The position numbers and the translations under genes were made by a program. From NCBI GenBank assembly GCA_963762825.1, contig CAVXLZ010000002.1:496001-560000 (forward strand): DNA of 64,000 bases, given 5' to 3'. The DNA is from Miltoncostaea sp963762825. Lineage in GTDB: Bacteria > Actinomycetota > Thermoleophilia > Miltoncostaeales > Miltoncostaeaceae. Of this stretch, positions 43,462 to 52,011 are shown in pieces (the first letter of the stretch is position 1; each line of letters starts with the position of its first letter). The notes under the pieces are model-generated. The model was not told the DNA's origin, ran no database searches, and saw nothing but the letters and a program-made list of their open reading frames with translations.

Positions 43462-45237
43462 TTGGCTGAGCACGAGAGCTCTCTCGCCGTGCTGGTCGAC
43501 TTCGAGAACATGGCCCGACCCGGCGCCAAGGGACGAGCCGACTTCGATATCCACCTCGTACTGAACCGACTCGCCGAGAAGGGCCGCGTCATCGTGAAGC
43601 GGGCCTACGCCGACTGGAGCCGGTACCGCGACGCTCGCCACGAGCTGATGAACGCCGGCCTCGGCCTCATCGAGATGCCGTCGGCGCGCGAGGGCGCCAA
43701 GAACCGCGCCGACATTCAGATGGCCGTCGACGCGATGGAGCTGGCATACAGCCGCGAGCACGTGAACGCCTTCGTGATCGTGTCCGGCGACAGCGACTTC
43801 ACCCCGCTCGTCGGCAAGCTGCGCGAGCTCGACAAGCGCGTCATCGGCGTGGGGAACCGCGAGTCGGCCAGCGAGCTGCTCATCGCCAACTGCGACGAGT
43901 TCATCTTCTACGACCGCCTGGCGGCGGAGGCCTCCGGCGGCTCGACCGCGCGCCGCGGCCAGGGTAGGGGCCTCAACCTGAACCCCGTGCAGCTCCTCCA
44001 GGAGACGCTCACCGCGCTGCAGCGCGAGGGCGTCGAGTGGCCGCTGGCGAGCATCGTCAAGGATTCGATGCGCCGCAAGTACCCGGCCTTCGACGAGAGC
44101 GAGCACGGCTTCTCGACCTTCTCCAAGTTCCTGGAGGAGGCGGGCGGCACGGGCATGGTGCGCCTGGAGACCGACCCCCGCAGCGGCACCTACCGGGTGG
44201 AGCTGGGCGAGGGCCGCACGGTCGCGATCCCGCCCATCCCGACCGGGTCCACGGCCGGATCGGACCGGGCCGAGCGCAGCGGTGAGGAGGGCGAGGGCCG
44301 GCGTCGACGGCGTCGCGGAGGGCGCCGCTCCGAGCAGCCGAGCGCCGCGCGGGAGGCCCCGAGCCCGGCGGCCGAGTTGCCCGATGCCGGGGCAGAGGTG
44401 TTCGAGGTCGTCATCACGCCGACCCCCGACCTCGATCTCGGCACCCTTCCCCCGCTGGACGAGCCGATCTCCTACGAGGACATGATCATGCTCGGCCCGG
44501 AGGTGGGTGAGGACCTGCCCGATCTGATCGAGGCGAGCGACGCGGGGAGCGGCGAGCCTCCTGCCCGGAGCAGCCGTCGTCGTCGTCGTCGCGGGGCGGG
44601 GACCGACCCCGAGCCGACCATCGACGACCTCGAGCCGATCGAGATCGAGGCGAGCGCGGACACGGAGCCGGTGGCCGAGGCCGAGGCGACCGAGGGCGAG
44701 CGTCGCCCCCGGCGTCGCCGGCGCACCGCCGCCGAGGCCGAGGCGGCCACGGCGTCGGAGCCGGTGGCCGAGGCGATCACCCCGGCCGAGCCGGAGGCCG
44801 AGACGGACGCCGAGGCACCCTCGCCGACGCGCCGCAGGGTGCGGCGCCGCTCGAGCGCCGCCGCGACCGACGAGGGAGCGCCGGCGGAGACCGCTTCCGA
44901 GGCGCCGGCCGAGGAGCCCGCCGAGGAGGCACCGAAGCCCAAGCGCCGGACGCGCAAGAAGGCCGAACCGGTTGAGGCGGAAGTCGAAGCCGCACCGGCG
45001 GCCGCCGAGAAGAAGGCGCCCGCACCTCGCCGCCGCCGCACGACGGCGGCGGCCAAGGCCGCGCCCAAGGCGGAGGGCGAAGTGGCCGAAGAGGCCCCCA
45101 AGCCCAAGCGCCGCCCGCGCAAGAAGGCCGAGCCCGCGGCGGACGCCGCCGAGGTGGCTCCGGAGGCCGCCGAGGAGACCCCCAAGCCTCGGCGCCGCCC
45201 GCGCAAGAAGGCCGAGCCCGCCGCCGAGAAGGACTAA
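43462..45237 (+). CDS. NYN-LOTUS protein with long basic/acidic tail
   Basis: The 591-residue protein begins with an NYN (PIN-like) nuclease domain, residues about 8-150, with acidic residues in LVDFENMA, NRADIQMAVDAME and VSGDSDFTPLVG. An OST-HTH/LOTUS domain follows (about 173-250; PVQLLQETLTALQREGVEWPL and FLEEAGGTGMVRLE). The last 330 residues are disordered, rich in Ala, Glu, Pro and Arg, with Arg clusters (RRRRRGGRR) and three copies of PK-P-(K/R)-RR-(P/T)-RKKAEP. NYN-LOTUS proteins act on RNA. The TTG start has GGAGG 5 bases upstream. Divergent from gltA. Confidence 0.85.
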   Translation: MAEHESSLAVLVDFENMARPGAKGRADFDIHLVLNRLAEKGRVIVKRAYADWSRYRDARHELMNAGLGLIEMPSAREGAKNRADIQMAVDAMELAYSREHVNAFVIVSGDSDFTPLVGKLRELDKRVIGVGNRESASELLIANCDEFIFYDRLAAEASGGSTARRGQGRGLNLNPVQLLQETLTALQREGVEWPLASIVKDSMRRKYPAFDESEHGFSTFSKFLEEAGGTGMVRLETDPRSGTYRVELGEGRTVAIPPIPTGSTAGSDRAERSGEEGEGRRRRRRGGRRSEQPSAAREAPSPAAELPDAGAEVFEVVITPTPDLDLGTLPPLDEPISYEDMIMLGPEVGEDLPDLIEASDAGSGEPPARSSRRRRRRGAGTDPEPTIDDLEPIEIEASADTEPVAEAEATEGERRPRRRRRTAAEAEAATASEPVAEAITPAEPEAETDAEAPSPTRRRVRRRSSAAATDEGAPAETASEAPAEEPAEEAPKPKRRTRKKAEPVEAEVEAAPAAAEKKAPAPRRRRTTAAAKAAPKAEGEVAEEAPKPKRRPRKKAEPAADAAEVAPEAAEETPKPRRRPRKKAEPAAEKD

Positions 45238-45251
45238 TGCACCGGCATTAG
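45234..45251. terminator. Hairpin between convergent genes
   Basis: CTAATGC and GCATTAG form a 7-bp stem with an ACCG loop. The left arm contains the TAA stop of the NYN-LOTUS gene and the right arm lies 5 bases before the stop of the convergent lipoprotein gene. Confidence 0.45.
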
Positions 45252-45255
45252 AGCA

Positions 45256-45951
45256 TCACGGGGCGGCCGTGACCCTCTCGTAGAGGTCGCGTGCCGCCCC
45301 GACGATCTGATCCTCCGGAAGGCTGGCACCGGATGTGCTGACGCCCTGGAGGCCGTACACGTACGGGCCCGCAGCGAAGGTCACGAAGGCGACCGCCCCG
45401 GTGAGGCTGCCCTGGTCGATGTCGACCCGCAGCCCCTGCGCGCCTGGGAGATCGGTGAGGTCGAGGGCTGAGGTCGGTGCGGTCGTCGTCGAGCGCACCT
45501 CGTCGACCGCGGAGGTGAGCTCGCTCTCGGCGGCGGCATCGTCGCGCACCCGGAAGGCGTACGAGCGAAAGAGCGCGAGCCCGGTGGTGGGTGCCTCGCC
45601 CACCTGATCGCGCAGAGCCCCGTCGGCGTAGCCGGCAGCGGTCAGCCGCGCCACCGCCGCGGGCTTGGTGGGATCGCCGTCGGCGTAGAGGACATCCACG
45701 AAGGCCTGCGCGTCGGCGAGGCGCTTGATCGTGCCCGAGCGCACACCGCTCACTGCGCCGATCGGAGGAAGCCGCTCTTCGCCGATCGGCCCCGGGGGGC
45801 TGTCGGGTTCGGTCGGCAGCGACACGGTCGGAGCCGTCGCGGGCAGCTGGTCGGTGGTGATCGTGCGGGTGACGGTCGACGACGAGCCGCCGCAACCGGC
45901 TGCCGCCGCGACCAGGGCGAGGGCGGCGACCGCGGCGATCGCACGTCTCAT
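45256..45951 (-). CDS. Lipoprotein of unknown function
   Basis: The 231-residue protein has a lipoprotein signal (ALALVAAAAGC, Cys20) and a Ser/Thr/Pro-rich tether. A soluble domain from about residue 75 contains 'RLADAQAFVDVLYADGD' and a C-terminal beta region (GLRVDIDQGSLTGAVAFVTFAAGPYVYGLQG). No family is recognised; it may bind a ligand outside the membrane. The ATG overlaps the stop of mec (ATGA), making it the last gene of the cysteine unit. Confidence 0.75.
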   Translation of the reverse strand: MRRAIAAVAALALVAAAAGCGGSSSTVTRTITTDQLPATAPTVSLPTEPDSPPGPIGEERLPPIGAVSGVRSGTIKRLADAQAFVDVLYADGDPTKPAAVARLTAAGYADGALRDQVGEAPTTGLALFRSYAFRVRDDAAAESELTSAVDEVRSTTTAPTSALDLTDLPGAQGLRVDIDQGSLTGAVAFVTFAAGPYVYGLQGVSTSGASLPEDQIVGAARDLYERVTAAP

Positions 45952-46358
45952 ACGATCTCCACCGGCTCCTCGGCGATCTGCTCGCCCTCGGGGGCGGTGC
46001 GGCTGAGCCGGAACGCGCGGATCACCGGCGACTCCCGATCGGCGATCGACACGATGAGGTACAGCGTGTCGGGGTAGAAGGCGAGCTCGACATCGGTGCG
46101 GGAAGGATACGCCGCCGAGCGGGTGTGCGAGTGGTAGATAGCGAGGAGCTCCTCACCGGAATCGTCGATGTCGTCCATGATCCGGATCTGCTCGCGAGGG
46201 TCCATGACGTACATGAACGGCCCGCCCTCGGCGTTGCCCGCCCTGATGACGCGGCGCGCGAGGCCGCCGACCCCGGCGACCATCCCGCAGCACTCGTTGG
46301 GGAGGTCGGCCACGGCGTGCGCGACCAGCTCGTCGGCGAGCTCCGGCGCCAGCCTCAT
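45948..46358 (-). CDS. mec: JAMM-type metallopeptidase Mec-like
   Basis: The 136-residue JAB/MPN protein has the zinc site Glu (LPNECCG), H-x-H (YHSHTRSAAYPSRTD) with the Ser and Asp seven and ten residues on. In mycobacteria Mec removes cysteine from the C-terminus of CysO. The adjacent cysM and cysO genes, 10 bases and one gene away, support the same role. The ATG is at the expected position just before the first strand. Confidence 0.9.
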   Translation of the reverse strand: MRLAPELADELVAHAVADLPNECCGMVAGVGGLARRVIRAGNAEGGPFMYVMDPREQIRIMDDIDDSGEELLAIYHSHTRSAAYPSRTDVELAFYPDTLYLIVSIADRESPVIRAFRLSRTAPEGEQIAEEPVEIV

Positions 46359-46368
46359 CGCGCGTGCG

Positions 46369-47337
46369 TCACCAGAAGATCCCGTGGTCGACCCGGTCCT
46401 CCACCGCGTCGACGTCGTCGGTCCAGAGACCCGACGAGAGGTACTTCCAGCCCCCGTCGCAGACGATCCCGACGATCGTCCCGCGGGTCATCCGCTCGGC
46501 GATCCGCGCGCAGGTGTGGATGACCGCGCCCGACGAGACGCCGGCGAAGATCCCCTCCTCGGAGGCGAGCCGGCGCGTCATGAGGATCGCGTCGCGGTTG
46601 GCGACCAGGAGCTTCCGGTCGAGGCGCGACATGTCGAGGATGGGCGGGATGAAGCCGTCGTCCAGACTCCGCAGGCCGCTCACCGGGTCGCCCTGGAGCG
46701 GCTCGCACGCCACGACCTGGATCTCAGGGCGGTGTTCCTTGAGTCGCCGCGACGAGCCCATCAGCGTGCCGCCGGTGCCGAGACCCGCGACGAAGACGTC
46801 GAGCTCCGGGCAATCGCGCACGATCTCCTCGGCCGTGCCCTCGTAGTGCGCGCGCGGATTGGCGGGGTTGCCGTACTGGAAGGGCATGTAGAGGCCGCTC
46901 TCGGCCGACAGGCGCCGCGCCACCTCGACAGCGCCGTTCGAGCCGAACTCCCCGTCGGTGGAGACGATCTCTGCGCCGTAGAGCGTCAGCAGCTGCCGCC
47001 GTTCCGGGGTGACGTTCTCGGGCATGACGGCGACCAGCTTGTAGCCCCGCACGCGGCAGATCATCGCGAGCGAGATGCCCGTGTTGCCGGAGGTGGGCTC
47101 CATGATCGTGTCGCCCGGCCCGATCAGGCCGCGCCGCTCGGCATCCTCGATCAACGAGAGCGCGGTGCGGTCCTTGATCGACCCGGTCGGATTGTGGCTC
47201 TCCAGCTTGGCCAGGATCCGGACATCCGGGTTGGGCGAGATCCGGGCGAGCTCGACGAGCGGCGTGTCGCCGATGGTCGCGATCACATCGGGCGAGACCG
47301 CCATGGGGGGAGCCGTCATGCCCGCCGCGGAGCTCAT
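46369..47337 (-). CDS. cysM: Cysteine synthase CysM (CysO-dependent type)
   Basis: The 322-residue PLP enzyme has the Lys site NPTGSIKDRTALSL, phosphate loops TSGNTG and GLGTGGTLMG, and the C-terminal CDGGWKYLS. In mycobacteria the CysO-linked CysM uses O-phosphoserine and the thiocarboxylate of CysO. The C-terminal sequence 'VCDGGWKYLSSGLW' resembles that subtype. The operon context (cysO directly upstream with a TGATG junction, mec downstream) is the main support for CysM over CysK. Confidence 0.9.
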   Translation of the reverse strand: MSSAAGMTAPPMAVSPDVIATIGDTPLVELARISPNPDVRILAKLESHNPTGSIKDRTALSLIEDAERRGLIGPGDTIMEPTSGNTGISLAMICRVRGYKLVAVMPENVTPERRQLLTLYGAEIVSTDGEFGSNGAVEVARRLSAESGLYMPFQYGNPANPRAHYEGTAEEIVRDCPELDVFVAGLGTGGTLMGSSRRLKEHRPEIQVVACEPLQGDPVSGLRSLDDGFIPPILDMSRLDRKLLVANRDAILMTRRLASEEGIFAGVSSGAVIHTCARIAERMTRGTIVGIVCDGGWKYLSSGLWTDDVDAVEDRVDHGIFW

Positions 47338-47609
47338 CAGCCGCCGGCCATCGCCGGGAGGATCAGCAGGGTGTCGCCCTCGCCCACGGCAGTGTCGAGC
47401 CACGAGAGAAGCCGGACGTCCTCGTCGTTGAGGTAGACGTTGACGAACTTGTGCAGCTCGCCCTCGGGGGTCTGGAGCTGGGCGCGCACCGCCGGATGCT
47501 GATCGTAGAGGGAGTCGAGCGCCTCGCCCACGGTGGCGCCGGCCACCGTGACCGCGCGCTCGCCCCCGGTGGCCTGGCGGAGCACGGGAGGGATCCGGAC
47601 CGTGCTCAT
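47337..47609 (-). CDS. cysO: Sulfur-carrier protein CysO
   Basis: The 90-residue ubiquitin-fold protein ends in the required Gly-Gly (LPAMAGG) and belongs to the ThiS/MoaD group. The C-terminus is activated and turned into a thiocarboxylate by the MoeZ-type enzyme encoded next to it, and CysM then transfers the sulfur. The ATG overlaps the moeZ stop (ATGA), and its stop overlaps the cysM start. Confidence 0.92.
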   Translation of the reverse strand: MSTVRIPPVLRQATGGERAVTVAGATVGEALDSLYDQHPAVRAQLQTPEGELHKFVNVYLNDEDVRLLSWLDTAVGEGDTLLILPAMAGG

Positions 47610-48796
47610 GCGCCCGCGACCGCGGCCGCGGTGTGCGAACCGACACCGGCGCACCAGGCCGCGTAGTCGCGGAACTCGAGCTGCGCGTTCGGGCCGCACG
47701 CCGGGCAGTCGGGGTCGCGGCGGATCTTCAGCTCGGTGAAGCCCATGTCGAGCGCGTCGTAGATCAGAAGACGGCCCGAAAGCGGGTCGCCGATGTCGAG
47801 CAGGACCTTGATCGCCTCCGTGGCCATGATGTTCCCCATCACACCGCAGAGCACACCGAGCACGCCGGCCTCTCCGCACGAGGGGGCCAGATCCGGCGGC
47901 GGGGGCTCGGGGAAGAGGCAGCGGTAGCAGGGCCCGTCGTACGGTAGGAAGGTGGACGCATGCCCCTCGAAGCGGAGGATGCTCGCATGGACCAGGGGGA
48001 CCCGCGTCATCAGCGAGGCGTCGCTCATGAGGTAGCGGGTCGGGAAGTTGTCGGTCCCGTCGATGATCACGTCGTAGTCGGAGATCAGGTTGAGCACGTT
48101 CTCCCGGTCGACGCGGAACGGGTAGGTGTTCACGGTCACGTCGGGATTGAGCGCCTCGATGGCCACGCGCGCAGAGTCGCCCTTGTTCATTCCGACGCGA
48201 TCGGTGGTGTGGATGATCTGCCGCTGGAGGTTGCTCGCCTCGACCACGTCGTCGTCGACCAAGCCGATGGTGCCGACCCCGGCCGCGGCCAGGTAGAAGG
48301 CCGCCGGCGAGCCCAGGCCGCCCGCGCCGATCAGCAGGGCCTTCGAGTTGAGCAGCTTCAGCTGGCCGGCTTCGCCGACCTCGGGAATCAGCACGTGACG
48401 GCTGTATCGCGAGCGCTGGTCGGGCGTCAGCGTCTGGGGCACCTCGTACTCCTGCCCCCCCTGCTTCCAGCGCTGGAACCCGCCGGCGAGGCTCGCCACG
48501 CTCTGGTAGCCCATCTCGCGCAGCGTGATGCCGGCCAGCAGAGAGCGCTGGCCCGAGGCGCAGCTGATGACGATGTCGCGGTCGAGGCGGGCGACCCCCG
48601 CGATCCGGCTCTCCAGGAAGCTTCGCGGGATGTGGAGGGCCCCGGGGATGTGCCCCTGATCCCACTCGTGCTGCTCGCGGACGTCGATCACCAGGGGCCC
48701 GTCCGCGACATCGCGCCGGGCCACCAGGTCGGGTACCTGGACTTCCGGAACTTGCTCGCGAGCGGACGCGAGGAGATCCTGGTAGCTGCGCGCCAT
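47606..48796 (-). CDS. moeZ: E1-like adenylyl/sulfurtransferase with N-terminal rhodanese domain (MoeZ-like)
   Basis: The 396-residue protein carries a rhodanese domain first (about 18-118, with active Cys in VISCASGQRS). The ThiF/MoeB adenylation domain follows (about 125-390; ALLIGAGGLGSPAAFYLAAAG, GTDNFPTRYL, and two zinc pairs near CYRC and CPAC). Mycobacterial MoeZ has the reverse order, with rhodanese at the C-terminus. It would adenylate CysO and then place sulfur on it. The ATG at 48796 has GGGAG at good spacing. It leads the cysteine operon. Confidence 0.9.
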   Translation of the reverse strand: MARSYQDLLASAREQVPEVQVPDLVARRDVADGPLVIDVREQHEWDQGHIPGALHIPRSFLESRIAGVARLDRDIVISCASGQRSLLAGITLREMGYQSVASLAGGFQRWKQGGQEYEVPQTLTPDQRSRYSRHVLIPEVGEAGQLKLLNSKALLIGAGGLGSPAAFYLAAAGVGTIGLVDDDVVEASNLQRQIIHTTDRVGMNKGDSARVAIEALNPDVTVNTYPFRVDRENVLNLISDYDVIIDGTDNFPTRYLMSDASLMTRVPLVHASILRFEGHASTFLPYDGPCYRCLFPEPPPPDLAPSCGEAGVLGVLCGVMGNIMATEAIKVLLDIGDPLSGRLLIYDALDMGFTELKIRRDPDCPACGPNAQLEFRDYAAWCAGVGSHTAAAVAGA

Positions 48797-48830
48797 GTCG
48801 TCTCCCGTGTGCTGCGGCCGATAACCAGCG

Positions 48831-48849
48831 ATTCTAGTGGGTGATTCTA
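48831..48849 (-). promoter_or_regulatory. Tandem -10 boxes of the cysteine operon
   Basis: On the minus strand two TAGAAT boxes lie 7 bases apart (48849-48844 and 48836-48831), upstream of the moeZ ATG. The sequence TAGAATCACC at the first is also found at the gltA promoter. Two start points are likely. Confidence 0.5.
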
Positions 48850-48920
48850 CCCTTTTGCCCTGAGAGCGACCCATCGCCCCGAAAATCTAGTCACCGACAC
48901 AGGGGGAGCGCCCTTCCACC

Positions 48921-49202
48921 ATGACCGACCGACCACAGCTCAAGAAGAGCGCGTTCGCCAACATCGACGCCCGACGGAGCTGCCCGACGCCGGACTGCTG
49001 GGGCGATCTGCTGCTCCTCCCGACCGGCACGGCCGACGAGGAGGGTCTGCCGGCGTTCCAGACCTTCACGGCATGCCCCCTGTGCGGTCAGGCGTTCGAG
49101 CTCGAGCAGGACGTCACCGACCGGGATCTCTTCCTGCGCATCTCGTGGCTGCGCGCGAACCCCCATGAGGAGGAGGGCCCGGACGTGACCGGCACGGGGT
49201 GA
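48921..49202 (+). CDS. Small zinc-ribbon-like protein
   Basis: The 93-residue protein has two Cys pairs, CPTPDC near residue 21 and CPLCG near residue 52, with DLLLLPTG between them, which fits a zinc ribbon. The C-terminal part is acidic and helical. No family is recognised. It is divergent from moeZ. A GGGGGAG sequence lies about 14 bases upstream, so the ATG is plausible but not certain. Confidence 0.55.
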   Translation: MTDRPQLKKSAFANIDARRSCPTPDCWGDLLLLPTGTADEEGLPAFQTFTACPLCGQAFELEQDVTDRDLFLRISWLRANPHEEEGPDVTGTG

Positions 49203-49204
49203 GC

Positions 49205-49426
49205 TCACTCGAACTCGCCGAAGAGCGGCGCGAAGAGGGCAGCGTGAGCGCCCGCCGTCAGCCCGATGCGCGCGGGCGGGCAGACCATGAGCAGGTCCTC
49301 ATAGGTCGCCACGGTCTCCTCGGGGCCGATCGCCGCGCACAGGGCCGCGAGGTCGCCGCGACCCGGCCCGAGGTTCCGGAGCGCGGCGTGGATGTCACCT
49401 CCGCTGATCTCTCGTCCGCCCGGCAT
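49205..49426 (-). CDS. Small protein of unknown function
   Basis: The 73-residue frame has balanced composition (ALRNLGPGRGDLAALCAAIG, TVATYEDLLMVCPPARI) and little Arg, unlike the random frames here. It fills exactly the gap between the zinc-ribbon gene and the MFS gene, and its start lies five bases from the MFS start. No ribosome binding site is clear and no domain is recognised. Confidence 0.45.
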   Translation of the reverse strand: MPGGREISGGDIHAALRNLGPGRGDLAALCAAIGPEETVATYEDLLMVCPPARIGLTAGAHAALFAPLFGEFE

Positions 49427-49431
49427 CGGGG

Positions 49432-50619
49432 ATGAGCTTAGGCGGGCAGGGGCGCGCGGGCATCGACCGGCGGGGGATCGGCCTGCTGGCGGCGGGCCAC
49501 TTCGTGATCGACGCGACCGTGGGGGCCGTACCGGTCATGCTGCCGGTGTTCGCCGCGGCGTACGCGCTCTCCGACCTCGCCGCCAGCATGATCCTGGCGG
49601 CCTCCCTTCTCGCCTCGTCGGCGATCCAGCCCCTCTTCGGGGTGCTGGCCGACCGACGCGCCTCACCGCACTTCCTCTGGGGAGGGGTGCTCGCGGGATC
49701 CGTCGGGCTCGGTCTCTCGGGTCTCGCGGCGGGCTACCCGGGGGTCCTGGCGTGCATCCTGGGCTCCGGGCTCGGGATCGCCGCCTATCATCCCGAGGCG
49801 GCGCGGGTCGCCAACCGCATGTCGTCGGACCGCCCGGCGACCGGGCTGGCGTGGTTCATGGTCGGCGGCAACGCCGGATTCGCGGCGGGTCCGCTCCTGG
49901 CGGCGCTCGCGATCCCATGGCTCGGGACTCGCGCGACTCTCGTGTTCCTGGTGCCCGGCCTGGCGGTCGCCACACTGCTTCACCGCCGTCGCGAGAGGCT
50001 GGCGGTCGCCGTCCCGGGGAGATCTCGCACCACACAGCCGGCCGATCGTGCGAGCCTGTCGTCCATCGCACTCCTTCTCGCCGCCACGAGCATGCGCACT
50101 TGGACCCAGTTCTGCCTTCTGGCCCTGGTCCCGCTGATGCTCGTTGACGAGCGCGGCTTCTCGGAGCAGGGCGCCGGGTTCGCGGTGGTGGCGTTCTCGG
50201 GCGCGGGGGCGGTCGGGACGATCGCCGGCGCCGCCATCGCCGAGCGCGTCGGGGGCCGGCGGATGCTGCTGTGGACCATGCCGACGGTCACGCCGTTGCT
50301 GGCCGCGTTCCTGGCCGGAGGGGGCTGGCTCGCCGTGGCGGCGCTGGCCGGAGCCGGCTTCGTGCTCATGGCGTCATTCTCCGTCACCGTCGCCATGGGG
50401 CAGGAGTTCCTACCCGGCCGGCTCGCGCTGGCCGCCGGCCTGATGATCGGGTTCGGAGCAGTCGGGTCGGCCCCCCCGGGGCTCGCGATCTTCGGCGCGC
50501 TTGCCGACGCCGCCGGGCGTGAGACGGCGCTCTGGGGGGTGGCGTGCCTGCCGCTCGTCGGCGCGGCGCTCGTGGCGATGCTCCCGAAAGGGCGGTCGGT
50601 GGCCGGAGTGACGGGCTGA
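49432..50619 (+). CDS. MFS transporter (fosmidomycin-resistance-like)
   Basis: The 395-residue protein has twelve hydrophobic segments in two halves. The opening GHFVIDATVGAVPVMLPVF, the motif-A-like loop GVLADRRASPHFLWGG and GLGIAAYHPEAARVAN match the Fsr-type efflux group. The substrate is not known. It is followed at once by rarA on a TGATG junction, probably for transcriptional convenience. Confidence 0.82.
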   Translation: MSLGGQGRAGIDRRGIGLLAAGHFVIDATVGAVPVMLPVFAAAYALSDLAASMILAASLLASSAIQPLFGVLADRRASPHFLWGGVLAGSVGLGLSGLAAGYPGVLACILGSGLGIAAYHPEAARVANRMSSDRPATGLAWFMVGGNAGFAAGPLLAALAIPWLGTRATLVFLVPGLAVATLLHRRRERLAVAVPGRSRTTQPADRASLSSIALLLAATSMRTWTQFCLLALVPLMLVDERGFSEQGAGFAVVAFSGAGAVGTIAGAAIAERVGGRRMLLWTMPTVTPLLAAFLAGGGWLAVAALAGAGFVLMASFSVTVAMGQEFLPGRLALAAGLMIGFGAVGSAPPGLAIFGALADAAGRETALWGVACLPLVGAALVAMLPKGRSVAGVTG

Positions 50620-51965
50620 TGGCCCGCGGCGGCCCTCCGCAGGGGGATCTCTTCGGGGAGGCGCTCGAGGCGCGCCTCGAGCGCTCCCGCCCCCTGGCCG
50701 CGCGCATCCGGCCCGAAGGACTCCACGACGTGGTGGGCCAGACGGCCCTGCTCGGCGCCGACGGAGCACTGCGGGCGGCGATCACCGGCGACCGCGTGCC
50801 CTCGATGATCCTCTACGGGCCCCCGGGGAGCGGCAAGACCACATTGGCGCGCGTGGTCGCCCAGAGCACGGCGGCCGCGTTCGAGGAGCTCTCGGCGGTC
50901 TCGGCCACGGTCGCGGATGTCCGGGCCGTGATGGCCCGCGCACGCGACCGACTCGCCGGGGGGACGGCCACCGTGCTCTTCCTCGACGAGATCCACCGCT
51001 TCAACCGCGCGCAGCAGGACGCCCTGCTGCCGGCCGTCGAGGACGGACTGGTGACGCTCATCGGCGCCACCACCCAGAACCCCTGGTACGAGGTGAACGC
51101 CGCGCTCGTCTCGCGCATGCGCGTCTGGGTGCTGGAGCCGCTCGGCCCCGACGAGGTGGGCGCGCTGCTGGATCGGGCGGTGGCACACCCGCAGGGCCTG
51201 GCGGGACGTGTCCGCATGAGCGAGGAGAGCAGGGCGGCCATCGTCGCGCGGGCCGGTGGCGATGCGCGCGGTGCGCTCAACCTGCTCGAGGCCGCGGCCG
51301 CCGAGACGGCGGACGGGCGTGAGATCGGCCTCGAGGCGGTCCAGGCGGCCGCAGGGGGGCGCGCGGTCGTCTACGACCGCCAGGGCGACGCGCACTACGA
51401 CACGATCTCGGCGTTCATCAAGAGCCTGCGCGGCAGTGATCCGGACGCCGCCATCTACTACCTGGCAGTGATGCTGAAGGGCGGCGAGGACCCGAAGTTC
51501 ATCGCGCGGCGACTGATCGTGGCGGCCAGCGAGGACGTGGGCAACGCCGACCCGAGAGCCCTCGAGGTGGCCGTCGCGGCCGGACGGGCCGTGGAGTTCG
51601 TCGGAATGCCCGAGGCGCGCATCTCGCTCGCCCAGGCGACGACGTACATCGCCCTCGCGCCCAAGTCGAACGCCTCCTATCGCGCCGTCGACGCTGCGCT
51701 TGGGCAGGTCGAACGCGAGGGCGCCCGCCGCCCGCCGCTGGCGCTGCGCGACTCGAGCGTGGCCAACGCGCGCGGCCTCGGCAACGGGGAGGGCTACCGG
51801 TACCCTCACGATCACGAGGACGCCGTGCTCGACCAGTCGCTCCTTCCCGAAGGGATGGAGGGGACGGTCTTCTTCACCCCCACCGACCGTGGTCCCGAGG
51901 GCGAGCTCGCCGCGCGGCTGAGGGCGATCAGAGGACGCCTGCACGACGACGACAAGCCCTTCTAG
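50619..51965 (+). CDS. rarA: Replication-associated recombination protein A (RarA/MgsA)
   Basis: The 448-residue AAA+ ATPase has Walker A YGPPGSGKTT, Walker B LFLDEIHRFNRAQQD, sensor 1 IGATTQNP and sensor 2 GGDARGALNLLE. The C-terminal tetramerisation part contains HYDTISAFIKSLRGSDPDAAIYYLA. It acts at stalled forks with SSB. Length is normal for the family. It starts on the TGATG overlap with the MFS gene. Confidence 0.93.
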   Translation: MARGGPPQGDLFGEALEARLERSRPLAARIRPEGLHDVVGQTALLGADGALRAAITGDRVPSMILYGPPGSGKTTLARVVAQSTAAAFEELSAVSATVADVRAVMARARDRLAGGTATVLFLDEIHRFNRAQQDALLPAVEDGLVTLIGATTQNPWYEVNAALVSRMRVWVLEPLGPDEVGALLDRAVAHPQGLAGRVRMSEESRAAIVARAGGDARGALNLLEAAAAETADGREIGLEAVQAAAGGRAVVYDRQGDAHYDTISAFIKSLRGSDPDAAIYYLAVMLKGGEDPKFIARRLIVAASEDVGNADPRALEVAVAAGRAVEFVGMPEARISLAQATTYIALAPKSNASYRAVDAALGQVEREGARRPPLALRDSSVANARGLGNGEGYRYPHDHEDAVLDQSLLPEGMEGTVFFTPTDRGPEGELAARLRAIRGRLHDDDKPF

Positions 51966-52011
51966 CGCCGCCCCAGGCGGGGCAGGGGCAGTTCATGGAA
52001 GGATGTACGTG

